Shown here: one piece after another, positions 16,994 to 25,477 of the stretch
Numbering within the stretch: position 1 is the stretch's first letter
Layout: each line of letters begins with the position of its first letter
NCBI GenBank assembly: GCA_020852965.1
Contig: JADYZV010000043.1
Location: 1 to 33,257 of the forward strand
DNA length: 33,257 bases
Direction of reading: 5' to 3'
From: Pirellulaceae bacterium
Lineage (GTDB): Bacteria; Planctomycetota; Planctomycetia; Pirellulales; Pirellulaceae
Notes under the pieces: model-generated
What the model saw: the letters and a program-made list of their open reading frames with translations, nothing else
Database searches by the model: none
What the model was told of the DNA's origin: nothing
Program-made: the position numbers and the translations under genes

Positions 16994-18316
16994 GAAGAGG
17001 GGCAAGTGCGATTTGTAGAAGCGCAGACTGAGGAGAATGCAAATGGATATCCCGATGGCGATGAAGAGCAGGGCCAATGCGTTTCGTCCGCCGGAGGTTT
17101 CAGCGTTAGGAGCATTCTGGGCAATTTTTGCGGTGGAGCTATGCGCCGTGGCGGAGCTATGCTCAGCCGCCGATTCTGGCGAGTCGCGACCTGGGGGAAT
17201 AGCCAACATTTGGGGTGCATGATCTGTCGCAGCGGACGAGGCAAATGCTGCTGGCGCTTCAAACCCCCAGCCGTCTCCTTGAATGACCGTAGCACTAAGC
17301 TCACCGAATTCGTGGTCGCCTGCAAGCGACAAGGTTGAGTTGACAACATCGCCAACGACATCACGTTCATTGAGTAGACTTTGAGGTCCGCGCTGGATGA
17401 TCCGCTTAACCTCTTCGACGACGAGTGTACTGCGTGGATCAAAGCCGAGGTGATGTGCTATGTCCGCTTGCCGATCTTCCGGCCAAGCGAGAGGCAAATG
17501 CGGAAAATGAACCCAATGGCGCTGCGTGCCGCACTCACAGGCCTGACCGACCAAAACGAGCTGAGCCAGAAGTGATTTCACTCGGATGGCATCACCCTGC
17601 AATGTAGGACCTGCCAGGCGACCGCGCCCGTAGAGCATCGCCAGGCTGGCGGTATCCGCTGGCAGTTCCTGGTTATACATTGCCCAAAGCAGCGTTGCAT
17701 TTTCAGCGCGCTGGCTTGCAGGCACACGAATCACCCTCACGGGTTGGCTAATTGGGCGTGGCAGTAAGCTCGCCGCCTTGCCGAGGGCAGTGATGGCTTG
17801 CGCGATCACCTGCTCAGATTTTTCGTTATTTCCACCGACGGTAGATTCGAACAGCACCAACTGCGCAAAGGAATCCAAGGCTTGCTCACGAAACGTTGCG
17901 ATCAAGGGCAACTGAAGATGCTCCTCTAGAAGTTTCTCCCAACTCGGGTGCTGCTCGATGGAAGCTTCTTCAAGTAGTCGGACCTCCCCATCGTCGCGCC
18001 TTAGCCAGCACGACCAGTCGTGGTCGCTGTTACGCAACCAAGCTCGCTGTGCGTCCGTCGGATCATGAAGATTAGCGAGCGTCCCGCATTGGAATTTCAA
18101 ATTCCAAACGAGGCAGTTGGACTCGGTTGCTTGTTCATTCAATTCGCGTTGGGCTTCGCGAAGTTGCGTCGCGTCCAACCGGTCATGAAATAACACTATT
18201 AACTGCAATTTGGGGGCGCCGAATTCCACGAATCCGATATCGCGAACCGTATAATCACAGGCCGCAGCCAGCGCGGACGACCACAGCAGCGTTAGTAGGA
18301 AGATGAAGCTTCTCAC
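16985..18316 (-). CDS. Exported, C-terminally membrane-anchored protein of unknown function
   Basis: 443 residues with an N-terminal signal peptide (MRSFIFLLTLLWSSALAAAC) and a single C-terminal membrane segment (about 412-432, ALALLFIAIGISICILLSLR) followed by a short basic tail. Between them I recognise no catalytic motif. There is an early CDYTVRDIGFVEFG segment and a Ser/Ala-rich linker at about 350-405. The first 100 residues (LQLIVLFHDRLDATQLREAQ and following) could be a thioredoxin-like or periplasmic sensor domain, but this is not established. The start overlaps the stop of the upstream propeller gene as ATGA (18313-18316), so the two proteins are co-translated and probably act at the same membrane. 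The C-terminus overlaps the M20 remnant. Confidence 0.8.
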   Translation of the reverse strand: MRSFIFLLTLLWSSALAAACDYTVRDIGFVEFGAPKLQLIVLFHDRLDATQLREAQRELNEQATESNCLVWNLKFQCGTLANLHDPTDAQRAWLRNSDHDWSCWLRRDDGEVRLLEEASIEQHPSWEKLLEEHLQLPLIATFREQALDSFAQLVLFESTVGGNNEKSEQVIAQAITALGKAASLLPRPISQPVRVIRVPASQRAENATLLWAMYNQELPADTASLAMLYGRGRLAGPTLQGDAIRVKSLLAQLVLVGQACECGTQRHWVHFPHLPLAWPEDRQADIAHHLGFDPRSTLVVEEVKRIIQRGPQSLLNERDVVGDVVNSTLSLAGDHEFGELSATVIQGDGWGFEAPAAFASSAATDHAPQMLAIPPGRDSPESAAEHSSATAHSSTAKIAQNAPNAETSGGRNALALLFIAIGISICILLSLRFYKSHLPLFPS

Positions 18317-21300
18317 GGTTGCATTCTCGTTCCAAAGCCGACCGACGTTTCAATCCATCCACCACAGGAACAACCGCCGCCCCCCTCGGGCGAAAGCAAC
18401 ATTCCCTCGGCCGGAATGGTACTGATCCAACAGTCTGGCCGCAGACGCTCCCATCGTGTGGCGTCTATTGAATTGCCGTCCCACATGGAAAGGTTTCCAG
18501 CCCGTAGGAATATGGCATTACTGGTGCAGGTGTAGGTGCCACATTGATGGCCGACGGGGAAGGTTTTGGACAATACTTTCCCGCTCGTTCGATCCAGAGT
18601 GAGTGGGCGGAGATAGATTTTGTCGCCGACGATAGCTGGGCGCGACAAGTGCTTCCCGTGGTTATCGGATTCCCAGCCATACTTTCCGCGCCACTGCATT
18701 TCGCCGGAGTCCAATGCGAGCGAGTACACCGCAAACTCGCCCTCGGCGCTGGTTTCTAGCAAGTATTGGTCCCTGGTGCTCACGCCATACATGGCCGATA
18801 CACCGGCCAGTGGTTTAGCCGGCGACTCCCACTGCAGTTTGCCGGTGTGTTTATCGAGAGCAACGATAAATAGGTTATCCCACAACTCGTCGCCATCCAA
18901 TCGTCGCGACTGGGCATCACGGAGTCGCTCTGAGCGGCATTCCGCAAAGACGATCTTTTCGTCGGAAATGGCGATGGTCGGATTGATGACCAGTGCTGAG
19001 TCATAGCGCCAGCGCTCGACACCTGTCTCGCTGTCAACGGCGAACAATGTGTCTGAGGCGACTTTCTTGGCGTTTTCACCGTCCTTGGCATCGTACCAAA
19101 ATTCGTTGCCCCAATATCCGGTAAAGGCGGCCGATGGCGCAACGCTGCTACCGATCAGCAGATCGTCCTGGCGGGAGACAAATCCCCAATTCATTGGGCC
19201 GCAGTCATTTGGTAACGCGGTAAACTCTGCCAACTGCTCTCCAGTCGCTCCGTCAATCTTTAGGCAACTATCTTCGACGGCCACGTATACCGCATGCGAA
19301 TCACAACACCAATTGGAGCAATCGCGCGGAACATTGAAGCGGACCATCTTCGGCATTTCCTTAGCCCACAGAATAGTGCCATTGTGAGCGTCCAAGCCAA
19401 GCAAGCGATGGTGACCTTGCAGATAGAGACGCCCATTGGATGCGAGCGGTGAAGGCTTGCGATTTCCTCGATCGGATTGGTACCGCGGCCCGGGACGCCC
19501 CGCCCAAATGACTTGCAATTGATCCGCGTAAGTTGCCCCCCCAAGCGTTTCACCGGCAAATGCCGTGTTGTCCGCCATGCCATACATGTGCGTCCAGCCG
19601 GCCGAGCCTTCTAATCGCGGTTTGCGATGCACCGCGAGCTGCTGGCCACCCGCTGCCGCAGGAGAAATGTCGATGTAGCCTTTCGTCTCTGGATGCGTGC
19701 GATTCTGCTTCCGAGCGCTAATATAAAGACCTCCTGGCGCGAGGCAGCGTTCCAGAGCGGTGAAGGCATCTTCCGCCCAGTCGGTGCTGAGCAAAGTTGA
19801 AGATTCTTTGCCGTCGACGTTGAACCAGATCATGTTCAAGCAGTTGTCGGGAATCTTGGGCAAGTCCGCGAGCGAATGAACGCTGATCGGCCTACCATAC
19901 AGCTTTCGCTCAAGGAGCGTTTTCCGCAGTTGCTGGACCTGCGCTTCACCCTCCAATAGCACCACGACATCCAATCCCGACTCGTGGCATAATGCTTCCG
20001 CCGTGTATGAATCCGTGTTGTCTTGCACTACCACAGCGATACCTCGAGAATTTGTCCAAGGTATCGCCTTCATCATTGCGGCAGCGGCGGAGTAGCGCGG
20101 GCCTGGCTCTGGCTTCGGAAGCAGCGTGCGCGCGTAATCGAAATGGCCATCGCACTGATACTCGGCACTCTTGAGCCAACTTGAACCCTGTTGCTGTTCG
20201 ATGCAAAACCGCACTACTTCCCGTTGATCCACATCGCGGATCAGCCAGCGGTGACGCTGCCTAGGCTCCTGAGTGGCTTCGTTCGCATTCGACTCGTTCA
20301 CGGTCGCGTTCTCCGCTTGGGCGGAACCGGACAGGATTACTAGTCGACAAGTGGTCGGTTGCTCGGTCGCCCACTGGATTTGAGCCGTTGTGGGCTGGAT
20401 GAACTCCATGTGTAGTCCGTCCAGTGCAAATTGATCTTCGCCCCGCACTGGGGCCGCGTGCGTCAGCGTTTCTTGCGGTGATTCTTGCGGTGGTGTGGCG
20501 GTTGTGGCAGGCTCCTCCACGGAAACCGGCAGCGACTGGTACGAAGTCAGCTCGATCCAATTCTTATTGTTCACGGAAGCGTTGCTGGCGAGCGTGTCGG
20601 AAGGTGCATGGGCGAACACAGCCAACTGCCCACGATCTGTGCTGACGACCAGGTGCCCTTGCGCCGCCGCCAGTCCACGGCCGCGTCCCAGGAGGGGGCT
20701 GGCCCATTGCAATTCGCCACTCTCAGCCGAAATGGCTGCCACGTATCCGTCTCCCCCTACGAACAGGGTTGAGCCAGCCAGGATCAGTTCCTCTCCCGCT
20801 CGCAAAGCGATTTTCCAAATTGGCTGCTGAGCGGAACGGTCAATGGCCGTGACCCCTTTCGGATCTAGTAGATAGGCTACACCATGATGGACCACCATCG
20901 AAATCCCGTTCTCGAAACTCGCAAAATGTTCTCGAGAATCCAAGCGGGAGCCCGTGAGCCAACCCGCCTTGTTGCCAGGACCATGAAGCACTTCGTTTTG
21001 TTCTGTCAACAGCGCAAATGAACCCCCACCGCCAGCCAGGGCACCCACTGGCTTGCCATCGGCTCGGGCGAACAACTGGGGCGGCGCACGGCCTTGGGGC
21101 GAGACGACATGTTCCTCACCGAGCAACAGTGGCCCTTCGATCGTATAGCCCAGTCCTAAATCCTGTTTCCAGGCCAGCTCACCGCTATCGGTTTGCAGAG
21201 CACACAGCAGGGAAGGTCGCCATGGGAAAACCCCAGCTCCGGCGATGAGCGTCGATCTGGATTCGTCCAGCAGGACTCCCGTCCGGACAGGCTGGAACGA

Positions 21301-21834
21301 GCACAGGCGCCCATCGTTGACGAAGCAATCGGCCTCAACCAGTCGTCGCTTCCAAAGCAACGAGCCGTCCTCGACTTCTACGGCATACACGCAGCCATCG
21401 TCGGAACCGAAATAGGCCTTGCCATTGGCGATGGTTGGAGCGACGCGTATCGGACCTCCGGTGGTAAAAGTCCACACGGTGGCACCAGAGACCAAATCGA
21501 AACAGCGCAAGCTGTCGTCGGAGTTACTGGCGAGCAGTAGTTTGCCTTGGGAGACCACCGGTTGAAACGCCGAATCGTAGTCCCGCATCGACCGCATGCC
21601 TTCAAGCTTCGCGTAGGCGTCCCATCGCGCGGCATCGGGCCATGCCGAAACGGGTGGCAGCGGGGATTGCCATTGCCAAACTCGAGTCAATGGACCGGTG
21701 GGCAACTCCTCGCTGGAGACACCGCTGCGATGTTGGTCGTGACGATAGGTTAGCCACTCGTCGGCCACAACGAATGAAGTCGCGACACTGAAGAACGGCC
21801 ACAACAACCAAGCCAAGTGAAAGCCTCGTACCAC
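18313..21834 (-). CDS. Exported PQQ-type beta-propeller protein with an internal methyltransferase-like domain
   Basis: 1173 residues with a signal peptide (about 1-24). A first PQQ-like propeller spans about 30-410, with blades such as DLVSGATVWTFTTGGPIRVA and ESGELQWASPLL. A Pro/Thr-rich linker (435-460) and an Fn3-like segment (about 468-565) follow. A Rossmann-like stretch (about 595-735) ends in ALERCLAPGGLYISARKQ, as in class I methyltransferases, but the glycine-rich AdoMet motif I is not evident. A second propeller (about 760-1130: LDAHNGTILWAKEMPKMVRF, LDKHTGKLQWESPAKPLAGV) and a Cys-rich tail (GGGGCSCGGW) complete it. PQQ-binding residues could not be confirmed. ATGA overlap joins it to the next gene. 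Function unknown; periplasmic redox or scaffold role inferred. Confidence 0.85.
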   Translation of the reverse strand: MVRGFHLAWLLWPFFSVATSFVVADEWLTYRHDQHRSGVSSEELPTGPLTRVWQWQSPLPPVSAWPDAARWDAYAKLEGMRSMRDYDSAFQPVVSQGKLLLASNSDDSLRCFDLVSGATVWTFTTGGPIRVAPTIANGKAYFGSDDGCVYAVEVEDGSLLWKRRLVEADCFVNDGRLCSFQPVRTGVLLDESRSTLIAGAGVFPWRPSLLCALQTDSGELAWKQDLGLGYTIEGPLLLGEEHVVSPQGRAPPQLFARADGKPVGALAGGGGSFALLTEQNEVLHGPGNKAGWLTGSRLDSREHFASFENGISMVVHHGVAYLLDPKGVTAIDRSAQQPIWKIALRAGEELILAGSTLFVGGDGYVAAISAESGELQWASPLLGRGRGLAAAQGHLVVSTDRGQLAVFAHAPSDTLASNASVNNKNWIELTSYQSLPVSVEEPATTATPPQESPQETLTHAAPVRGEDQFALDGLHMEFIQPTTAQIQWATEQPTTCRLVILSGSAQAENATVNESNANEATQEPRQRHRWLIRDVDQREVVRFCIEQQQGSSWLKSAEYQCDGHFDYARTLLPKPEPGPRYSAAAAMMKAIPWTNSRGIAVVVQDNTDSYTAEALCHESGLDVVVLLEGEAQVQQLRKTLLERKLYGRPISVHSLADLPKIPDNCLNMIWFNVDGKESSTLLSTDWAEDAFTALERCLAPGGLYISARKQNRTHPETKGYIDISPAAAGGQQLAVHRKPRLEGSAGWTHMYGMADNTAFAGETLGGATYADQLQVIWAGRPGPRYQSDRGNRKPSPLASNGRLYLQGHHRLLGLDAHNGTILWAKEMPKMVRFNVPRDCSNWCCDSHAVYVAVEDSCLKIDGATGEQLAEFTALPNDCGPMNWGFVSRQDDLLIGSSVAPSAAFTGYWGNEFWYDAKDGENAKKVASDTLFAVDSETGVERWRYDSALVINPTIAISDEKIVFAECRSERLRDAQSRRLDGDELWDNLFIVALDKHTGKLQWESPAKPLAGVSAMYGVSTRDQYLLETSAEGEFAVYSLALDSGEMQWRGKYGWESDNHGKHLSRPAIVGDKIYLRPLTLDRTSGKVLSKTFPVGHQCGTYTCTSNAIFLRAGNLSMWDGNSIDATRWERLRPDCWISTIPAEGMLLSPEGGGGCSCGGWIETSVGFGTRMQP

Positions 21835-22006
21835 GAGCGGACTCCATCATGCGAAGGGACAACGTCAATGATCAGCTAGCCGCAGTTCCTTGGAGCGAGG
21901 CAGCAGAAACGATCTTTACAATATAGACGACCAACGCCTCGATTGTAGCAGTGGATGGGGAACTGGCCAAGGAAAGCCCTTTCCTCTCATATGCTTGTTC
22001 TCTCCC

Positions 22007-22243
22007 TTAGTACCGACACAACCAAGAGAGCAACGAGAGGACGGTTAGCGCCGATGCAGCCAACGGGGACACTCTAAATTGACGCTGAAAATCGGTATCC
22101 ATCGTCGTGTCGTTCAAACTCGCCAGGCGACTGGCCGCATCGTAAACATAGCTCAACGAACCGCTGCCCCCCTTTGTTCCCGGCCTTTCCAGTGGCAGCG
22201 ATTGCGAGTAGGGTAGTTCAGCGTTGTCATCGTAGTTCAGCAA
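22007..22243 (-). pseudogene. Fragment of a YD/RHS-repeat protein gene
   Basis: A 78-residue open frame contains SLSYVYDAASRLASLNDTTM, close to the YD/RHS repeat consensus (YxYDxxxRLxxL). The rest of the protein is missing: the frame begins within the 5' flank of rph and ends in an unrelated hydrophobic tail. RHS-repeat proteins are usually very long, so this is a relic. The remaining bases from 21835 to 22259 hold the likely promoter region of the propeller gene and nothing else I recognise. Confidence 0.6.
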
Positions 22244-22259
22244 TTCCGAGAGTTAAAAC

Positions 22260-22970
22260 ATGGCATCCGCCACCATTCGACCTGTTAAGATCAAACGCAA
22301 ATTCACTCGGTCCAGTCCCGGCAGCGTGCTCTACCAATGCGGTGAGACCATCGTGCTGTGTACGGCTAGCGTGCAGTCGCAAGTTCCGCCATGGATGGTC
22401 GGCAAAGGAACTGGGTGGGTCACCGCCGAATACAACATGCTGCCGCATAGCACCGATAAACGAAAGAGTCGCGATCGCGCTGGCAAGGTCGACGGTCGGA
22501 CGACTGAGATTCAACGCTTGATCGGTCGCAGCCTGCGAGCCGTTGTCGATATGAAGAAGCTGGGCGAACGGATGGTAACCGTCGACTGCGATGTGCTGCA
22601 AGCCGATGGTGGAACGCGAACTGCAAGTATCACCGGTGGCTTTCTGGCCTTGATCGATGCTCTGGCAAGCGAATTTCGTGGAGTACCCAAGGAGGCCTAT
22701 CCGCTGAGCGACAGCGTGGCAGCGATCAGTGTGGGGATCTGCGACGGCAAGCCGACGCTGGACTTGAACTACGAACAAGATCTCAACGCGGCGGTCGATA
22801 TGAACGTGGTCATGACAGGTGCGGGGCGGTTCATCGAGATTCAAGGAACCGGCGAGGAAGCGACCTTTGACGACGCGGAGCTTGCCGCCATGTTGAAGTT
22901 GGCGAAGGCGGGCATCAAGCAATTGAGTAAGTTGCAGCAAGAAGCGTTGGGCAAGCAGTGGCCGCTGTAG
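22260..22970 (+). CDS. rph: Ribonuclease PH
   Basis: Phosphorolytic 3'-5' exoribonuclease that trims tRNA precursors, 236 residues, forming hexameric rings in the cytoplasm. Conserved blocks: IRPVKIKRKFTRSSPGSVLY, VLCTASVQ, GTGWVTAEYNMLPHST, GRTTEIQRLIGRSLRAVVD (R80 equals the substrate-binding Arg), VDCDVLQADGGTRTASITGG (phosphate site T119-R120), and D174/D180 with MNVVMTG. The protein starts about 6 residues shorter than typical RNase PH and lacks the usual N-terminal R-x-D/A-G-R. An in-frame TAA at 22254-22256 rules out a longer start. GAGAG precedes the ATG by about 7 nt. The RHS relic covers the 5' flank on the other strand. Confidence 0.95.
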   Translation: MASATIRPVKIKRKFTRSSPGSVLYQCGETIVLCTASVQSQVPPWMVGKGTGWVTAEYNMLPHSTDKRKSRDRAGKVDGRTTEIQRLIGRSLRAVVDMKKLGERMVTVDCDVLQADGGTRTASITGGFLALIDALASEFRGVPKEAYPLSDSVAAISVGICDGKPTLDLNYEQDLNAAVDMNVVMTGAGRFIEIQGTGEEATFDDAELAAMLKLAKAGIKQLSKLQQEALGKQWPL

Positions 22971-23048
22971 ATTGATTTATGGGAGACGCAGTCGGATACT
23001 GCGCGGAGTAGTGGGGCCTGGCTAGCTAGAAAACTGATTCACCAGCGA

Positions 23049-23106
23049 GCAAGCTCGCGGGGGTCTGAGAAGCTGTAGTGCGGCAAGCTCGCGGGGGTCT
23101 GAGAAG
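23049..23106. repeat. 24-nt direct repeat, two copies, 34-nt period
   Basis: Identical 24-nt copies at 23049-23072 and 23083-23106, each containing GCAAGCTCGCGGGGGTCTGA. A partial third copy (AGTAAGCTCG) follows near 23114. They lie between the rph stop and the stop of the convergent membrane-protein gene. Each copy carries AGCTCGCG; no T-run follows, so a terminator function is not shown. Confidence 0.7.
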
Positions 23107-23133
23107 TGACAGTGAGTAAGCTCGACGTAGAGC

Positions 23134-24249
23134 CTATTCCGTCTCAGCGGTTTGAGTCGCTGGGGGTGGAGGCGTGCTGGGAATATCAGGGAGCGAGACT
23201 TGCACAGAGCTCTCAACCGAATCGAGCTCATCGAGTTCCACGCTGTCGACCGACTTGCGAAGAATCAAATAAATTGCTGCCGCTGCGCTCCACAGAAAAC
23301 TAAACCAGTAGGCGGCCAAGAGATTTTCGCTGAGCCAGTTGCCCGCCGCCACGTAGCTTCCGGCGGCAGGTTGAACGCTGGCGCCTGCGATGAGGTAAGT
23401 ACCACGCATGAGCCACCACCCCGAGGTGATGGTCCAGAAGACCAACAGTTCGCCGACCATGCCGACCAGCAGCAAGCAGGCTGCGAGTAGGGCGGTTAGG
23501 AGTGGTCGTTGAAAGAAGTAGGCATTGGAGCGACTAAAGCCTTCGAAGGCGTCCGCTTTCTTCTCCGCCGCAATGGCGCATACGCTCAGCGGAAAGCAGA
23601 CGATGGCACTTAGTACAAAACGTCCGATGGCGAACACCAGCGGATAACTCAACAGCAACAGTACGCCCGAAAGAATGGCTCCCAAAGAACCCAAGCGGCT
23701 GAGCAGACCCAAGATATAGAAGGGGACGAGCAGCCCGGCGACAGCGACGAAGTGCATGCCCATCGACCAGAGGTAGCTCTGCCAACGCGAGAAAACGATA
23801 TTCAGGGCTTCGCCCCAAGCCGAGACGGTGCGTTGGCCGAGCTCTACCAAGCTGCGTCGGGCGAGGACGCCGCCGAGCAGCGCGAAGGTCATCGTCAACC
23901 ACAAAAGCTCGAAGGTCAAAAAACCAAGTTCTCTCCACCCCATGCGTTCGAACGACAGCAAGGACTGTAGCAGGGCCACGCCCCAATGGACGATGCGCGG
24001 AGTGTAAGTCGCCGTCGCGGCGGAGAGACTGTCCACCGTCCAGTTCGGTTGCCAGGCGGGAGAGAACAGACGTTCCCCGAGTTGCAAACCGGCCATCGAG
24101 AGCAACAGTGCGATCAGGCTTACGGCGAGTGCATTCATGCGCACAGCGGGAGCGATGGCGCGCGTGACAGGATACCACCACCATGCCGAACGTTCCCAAT
24201 CGATTTCGACGCGCGGGACATCTCGATCCTCAAAAGGAACTTCTTCCAT
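23134..24249 (-). CDS. Polytopic membrane protein of unknown function
   Basis: 371 residues with about seven predicted membrane segments, roughly at 38-56, 107-127, 158-180, 184-206, 207-231, 250-275 and 318-340. The soluble segment AEKKADAFEGFSRSNAYFFQ between segments resembles a signature of uncharacterised planctomycete membrane proteins. The C-terminal tail is acidic and Pro-rich. The frame is open back to 24396, but that extension runs through the inverted repeat and has no membrane-protein character. The ATG at 24249 (MEEVPFEDRDVP) is a better start although no strong ribosome binding site is seen. I cannot assign a function. Confidence 0.75.
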   Translation of the reverse strand: MEEVPFEDRDVPRVEIDWERSAWWWYPVTRAIAPAVRMNALAVSLIALLLSMAGLQLGERLFSPAWQPNWTVDSLSAATATYTPRIVHWGVALLQSLLSFERMGWRELGFLTFELLWLTMTFALLGGVLARRSLVELGQRTVSAWGEALNIVFSRWQSYLWSMGMHFVAVAGLLVPFYILGLLSRLGSLGAILSGVLLLLSYPLVFAIGRFVLSAIVCFPLSVCAIAAEKKADAFEGFSRSNAYFFQRPLLTALLAACLLLVGMVGELLVFWTITSGWWLMRGTYLIAGASVQPAAGSYVAAGNWLSENLLAAYWFSFLWSAAAAIYLILRKSVDSVELDELDSVESSVQVSLPDIPSTPPPPATQTAETE

Positions 24250-24297
24250 TGGTGAGCAGCTTTGGTTGGGTGACTTAGTGGATGATGGTGCGGTAGC

Positions 24298-24392
24298 GGA
24301 CGAGGCTACGAGTCCATTTGGTTTTCGAGCATCGTGGACGAGGTTGCGAGTCGGTCTTATTCGCCATGCGTCAGGGACTCGTAGCCTCGTCC
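24298..24392. repeat. Perfect 18-bp inverted repeat with a third degenerate copy
   Basis: GGACGAGGCTACGAGTCC (24298-24315) and GGACTCGTAGCCTCGTCC (24375-24392) are exact inverted copies. Between them, 24336-24352 (GGACGAGGTTGCGAGTC) is a related copy in the first orientation. The unit lies between yacG and the membrane-protein gene and probably belongs to a dispersed repeat family. Confidence 0.8.
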
Positions 24393-24416
24393 ACAACGGC
24401 CCAACTAGGCGTCGTG

Positions 24417-24647
24417 CTAGGCGTCGTGCCAGCCAGGGGGAAGCGTCGGGGAACCACTGGGAGGCGAATCCTCCGTATCTTCGTCGGCTGCATCGCAGGG
24501 TAACTGATGCTCCTCATTTAGCCAACGCCCCAAATCGATCAATCGGCAACGCTCGCAGCAAAACGGCAGGTACTTGTCGCTTACGCCTGGTTCGGCCAGC
24601 ATATCACAAGTGGGACAACGCGGCCGGAACTGATTCGAATGGGTCAT
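24417..24647 (-). CDS. yacG: YacG-like zinc-ribbon DNA gyrase inhibitor
   Basis: 76 residues. The zinc ribbon is clear: C11-P-T-C14 and C30-C-E-R-C34 in the context [20 protein letters not shown], which is the YacG signature (FC-x3-C-R-x-x-D-L-G-x-W). In E. coli YacG binds the gyrase B subunit and inhibits supercoiling. The C-terminal tail here is acidic and Pro/Ser-rich. Start ATG 24647; the open frame continues upstream to 24791 but that part overlaps the PAP2 gene and has no family similarity. Its start overlaps the PAP2 stop as ATGA, so the two are co-transcribed and probably translationally coupled. Confidence 0.9.
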   Translation of the reverse strand: MTHSNQFRPRCPTCDMLAEPGVSDKYLPFCCERCRLIDLGRWLNEEHQLPCDAADEDTEDSPPSGSPTLPPGWHDA

Positions 24648-25411
24648 GGTTGGGATAGTCGCTTCTTGATGGGTGATAAGGGTAACAGGAGAGCGGTCAC
24701 GGTAAAGGCGATCGCCGCACCGGCTAGGACATCGGTCGGGAAGTGAGCTCCGCTGGTGATGCGTTGCAGCGATGCCAGGCTGGCAAAGCAAGCAAACAGC
24801 AGCACACCACGTGGGAAGACGAACGAGAGGCCAAGCGCCAATCCCCAGGCAGTCGCGGCATGGCCGGAAGGAAAGCTGCGTTGACGTGAATCGGTCAGGC
24901 GAACTGGCACTAACTCACGCCCATCGGGTAAGCGCGGTCCGGCCGCACCGCGCACCACCTGATACTCGCCTGGGTCGGCCACTCGAATGAGGTCAGCCGA
25001 GTGCGGTCGCACACGCACAAAACAGCTCTTCAACGCATTGGCGGCAAGACCGCTGGCTAGGGTGATCACAATGGCTGCCCATACCGTGGGGCGTCGGCCC
25101 GGGGCGAGCAGCAAAACCGACAACAATATGGCAGCAACTCCTAGGCTATGCCCAAAAACCTCACTCAAGTTAATCGCTTTGGCTAGATCGCCAGGGAGAT
25201 GCCACTGACGCAGCGCTGCCGAGATCGGTCGATCAACGCCGATCAAGGCTAGCCCGCATAGAGCCACAGCTAGTGCCGCTAGCAATAGCCTCAGGCTAAT
25301 CGTTCGGCTGGGGAGGCAAGTCCACACGCCGGCAGCCAGGGGAGTTATCGAGGGCTGAGGCGTAGGGTCGTCAGCCGTAGGGTCGTCCTTCAGGCGGTCG
25401 TCAGCTAGCAT
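24644..25411 (-). CDS. PAP2-superfamily membrane phosphatase
   Basis: Integral-membrane acid phosphatase of the PAP2 type, 255 residues, likely acting on lipid phosphates such as phosphatidic acid or undecaprenyl pyrophosphate. The three motifs are present: K128-SCFVRV-R135-P (KxxxxxxRP), P181-SGH184 (phosphatase nucleophile region) and R217-ITSGA-H223-FPT-D227. In the third motif the usual Ser before Arg is Gln (LQRITSG). Five or six membrane segments flank these motifs. The ATG at 25411 is preferred to the adjacent GTG at 25414. The N-terminus is unusually acidic, from a short DNA repeat (GTAGGGTCGTC copies) encoding repeated DDP units. Confidence 0.9.
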   Translation of the reverse strand: MLADDRLKDDPTADDPTPQPSITPLAAGVWTCLPSRTISLRLLLAALAVALCGLALIGVDRPISAALRQWHLPGDLAKAINLSEVFGHSLGVAAILLSVLLLAPGRRPTVWAAIVITLASGLAANALKSCFVRVRPHSADLIRVADPGEYQVVRGAAGPRLPDGRELVPVRLTDSRQRSFPSGHAATAWGLALGLSFVFPRGVLLFACFASLASLQRITSGAHFPTDVLAGAAIAFTVTALLLPLSPIKKRLSQP

Positions 25412-25477
25412 CACAGAACATCGCTCGCGTCATTTTCTGAATCGATATATGATGGGCCGCATTGTGCAACAAGTACT

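Noticed and set aside
22227-22940. 237-codon frame opposite rph
   Set aside because: rph is a highly conserved full gene; the antisense frame has no supporting signal.
23041-23110. 24-nt repeats as a CRISPR-like array
   Set aside because: Only two full copies and a 10-nt spacer; no cas genes near.
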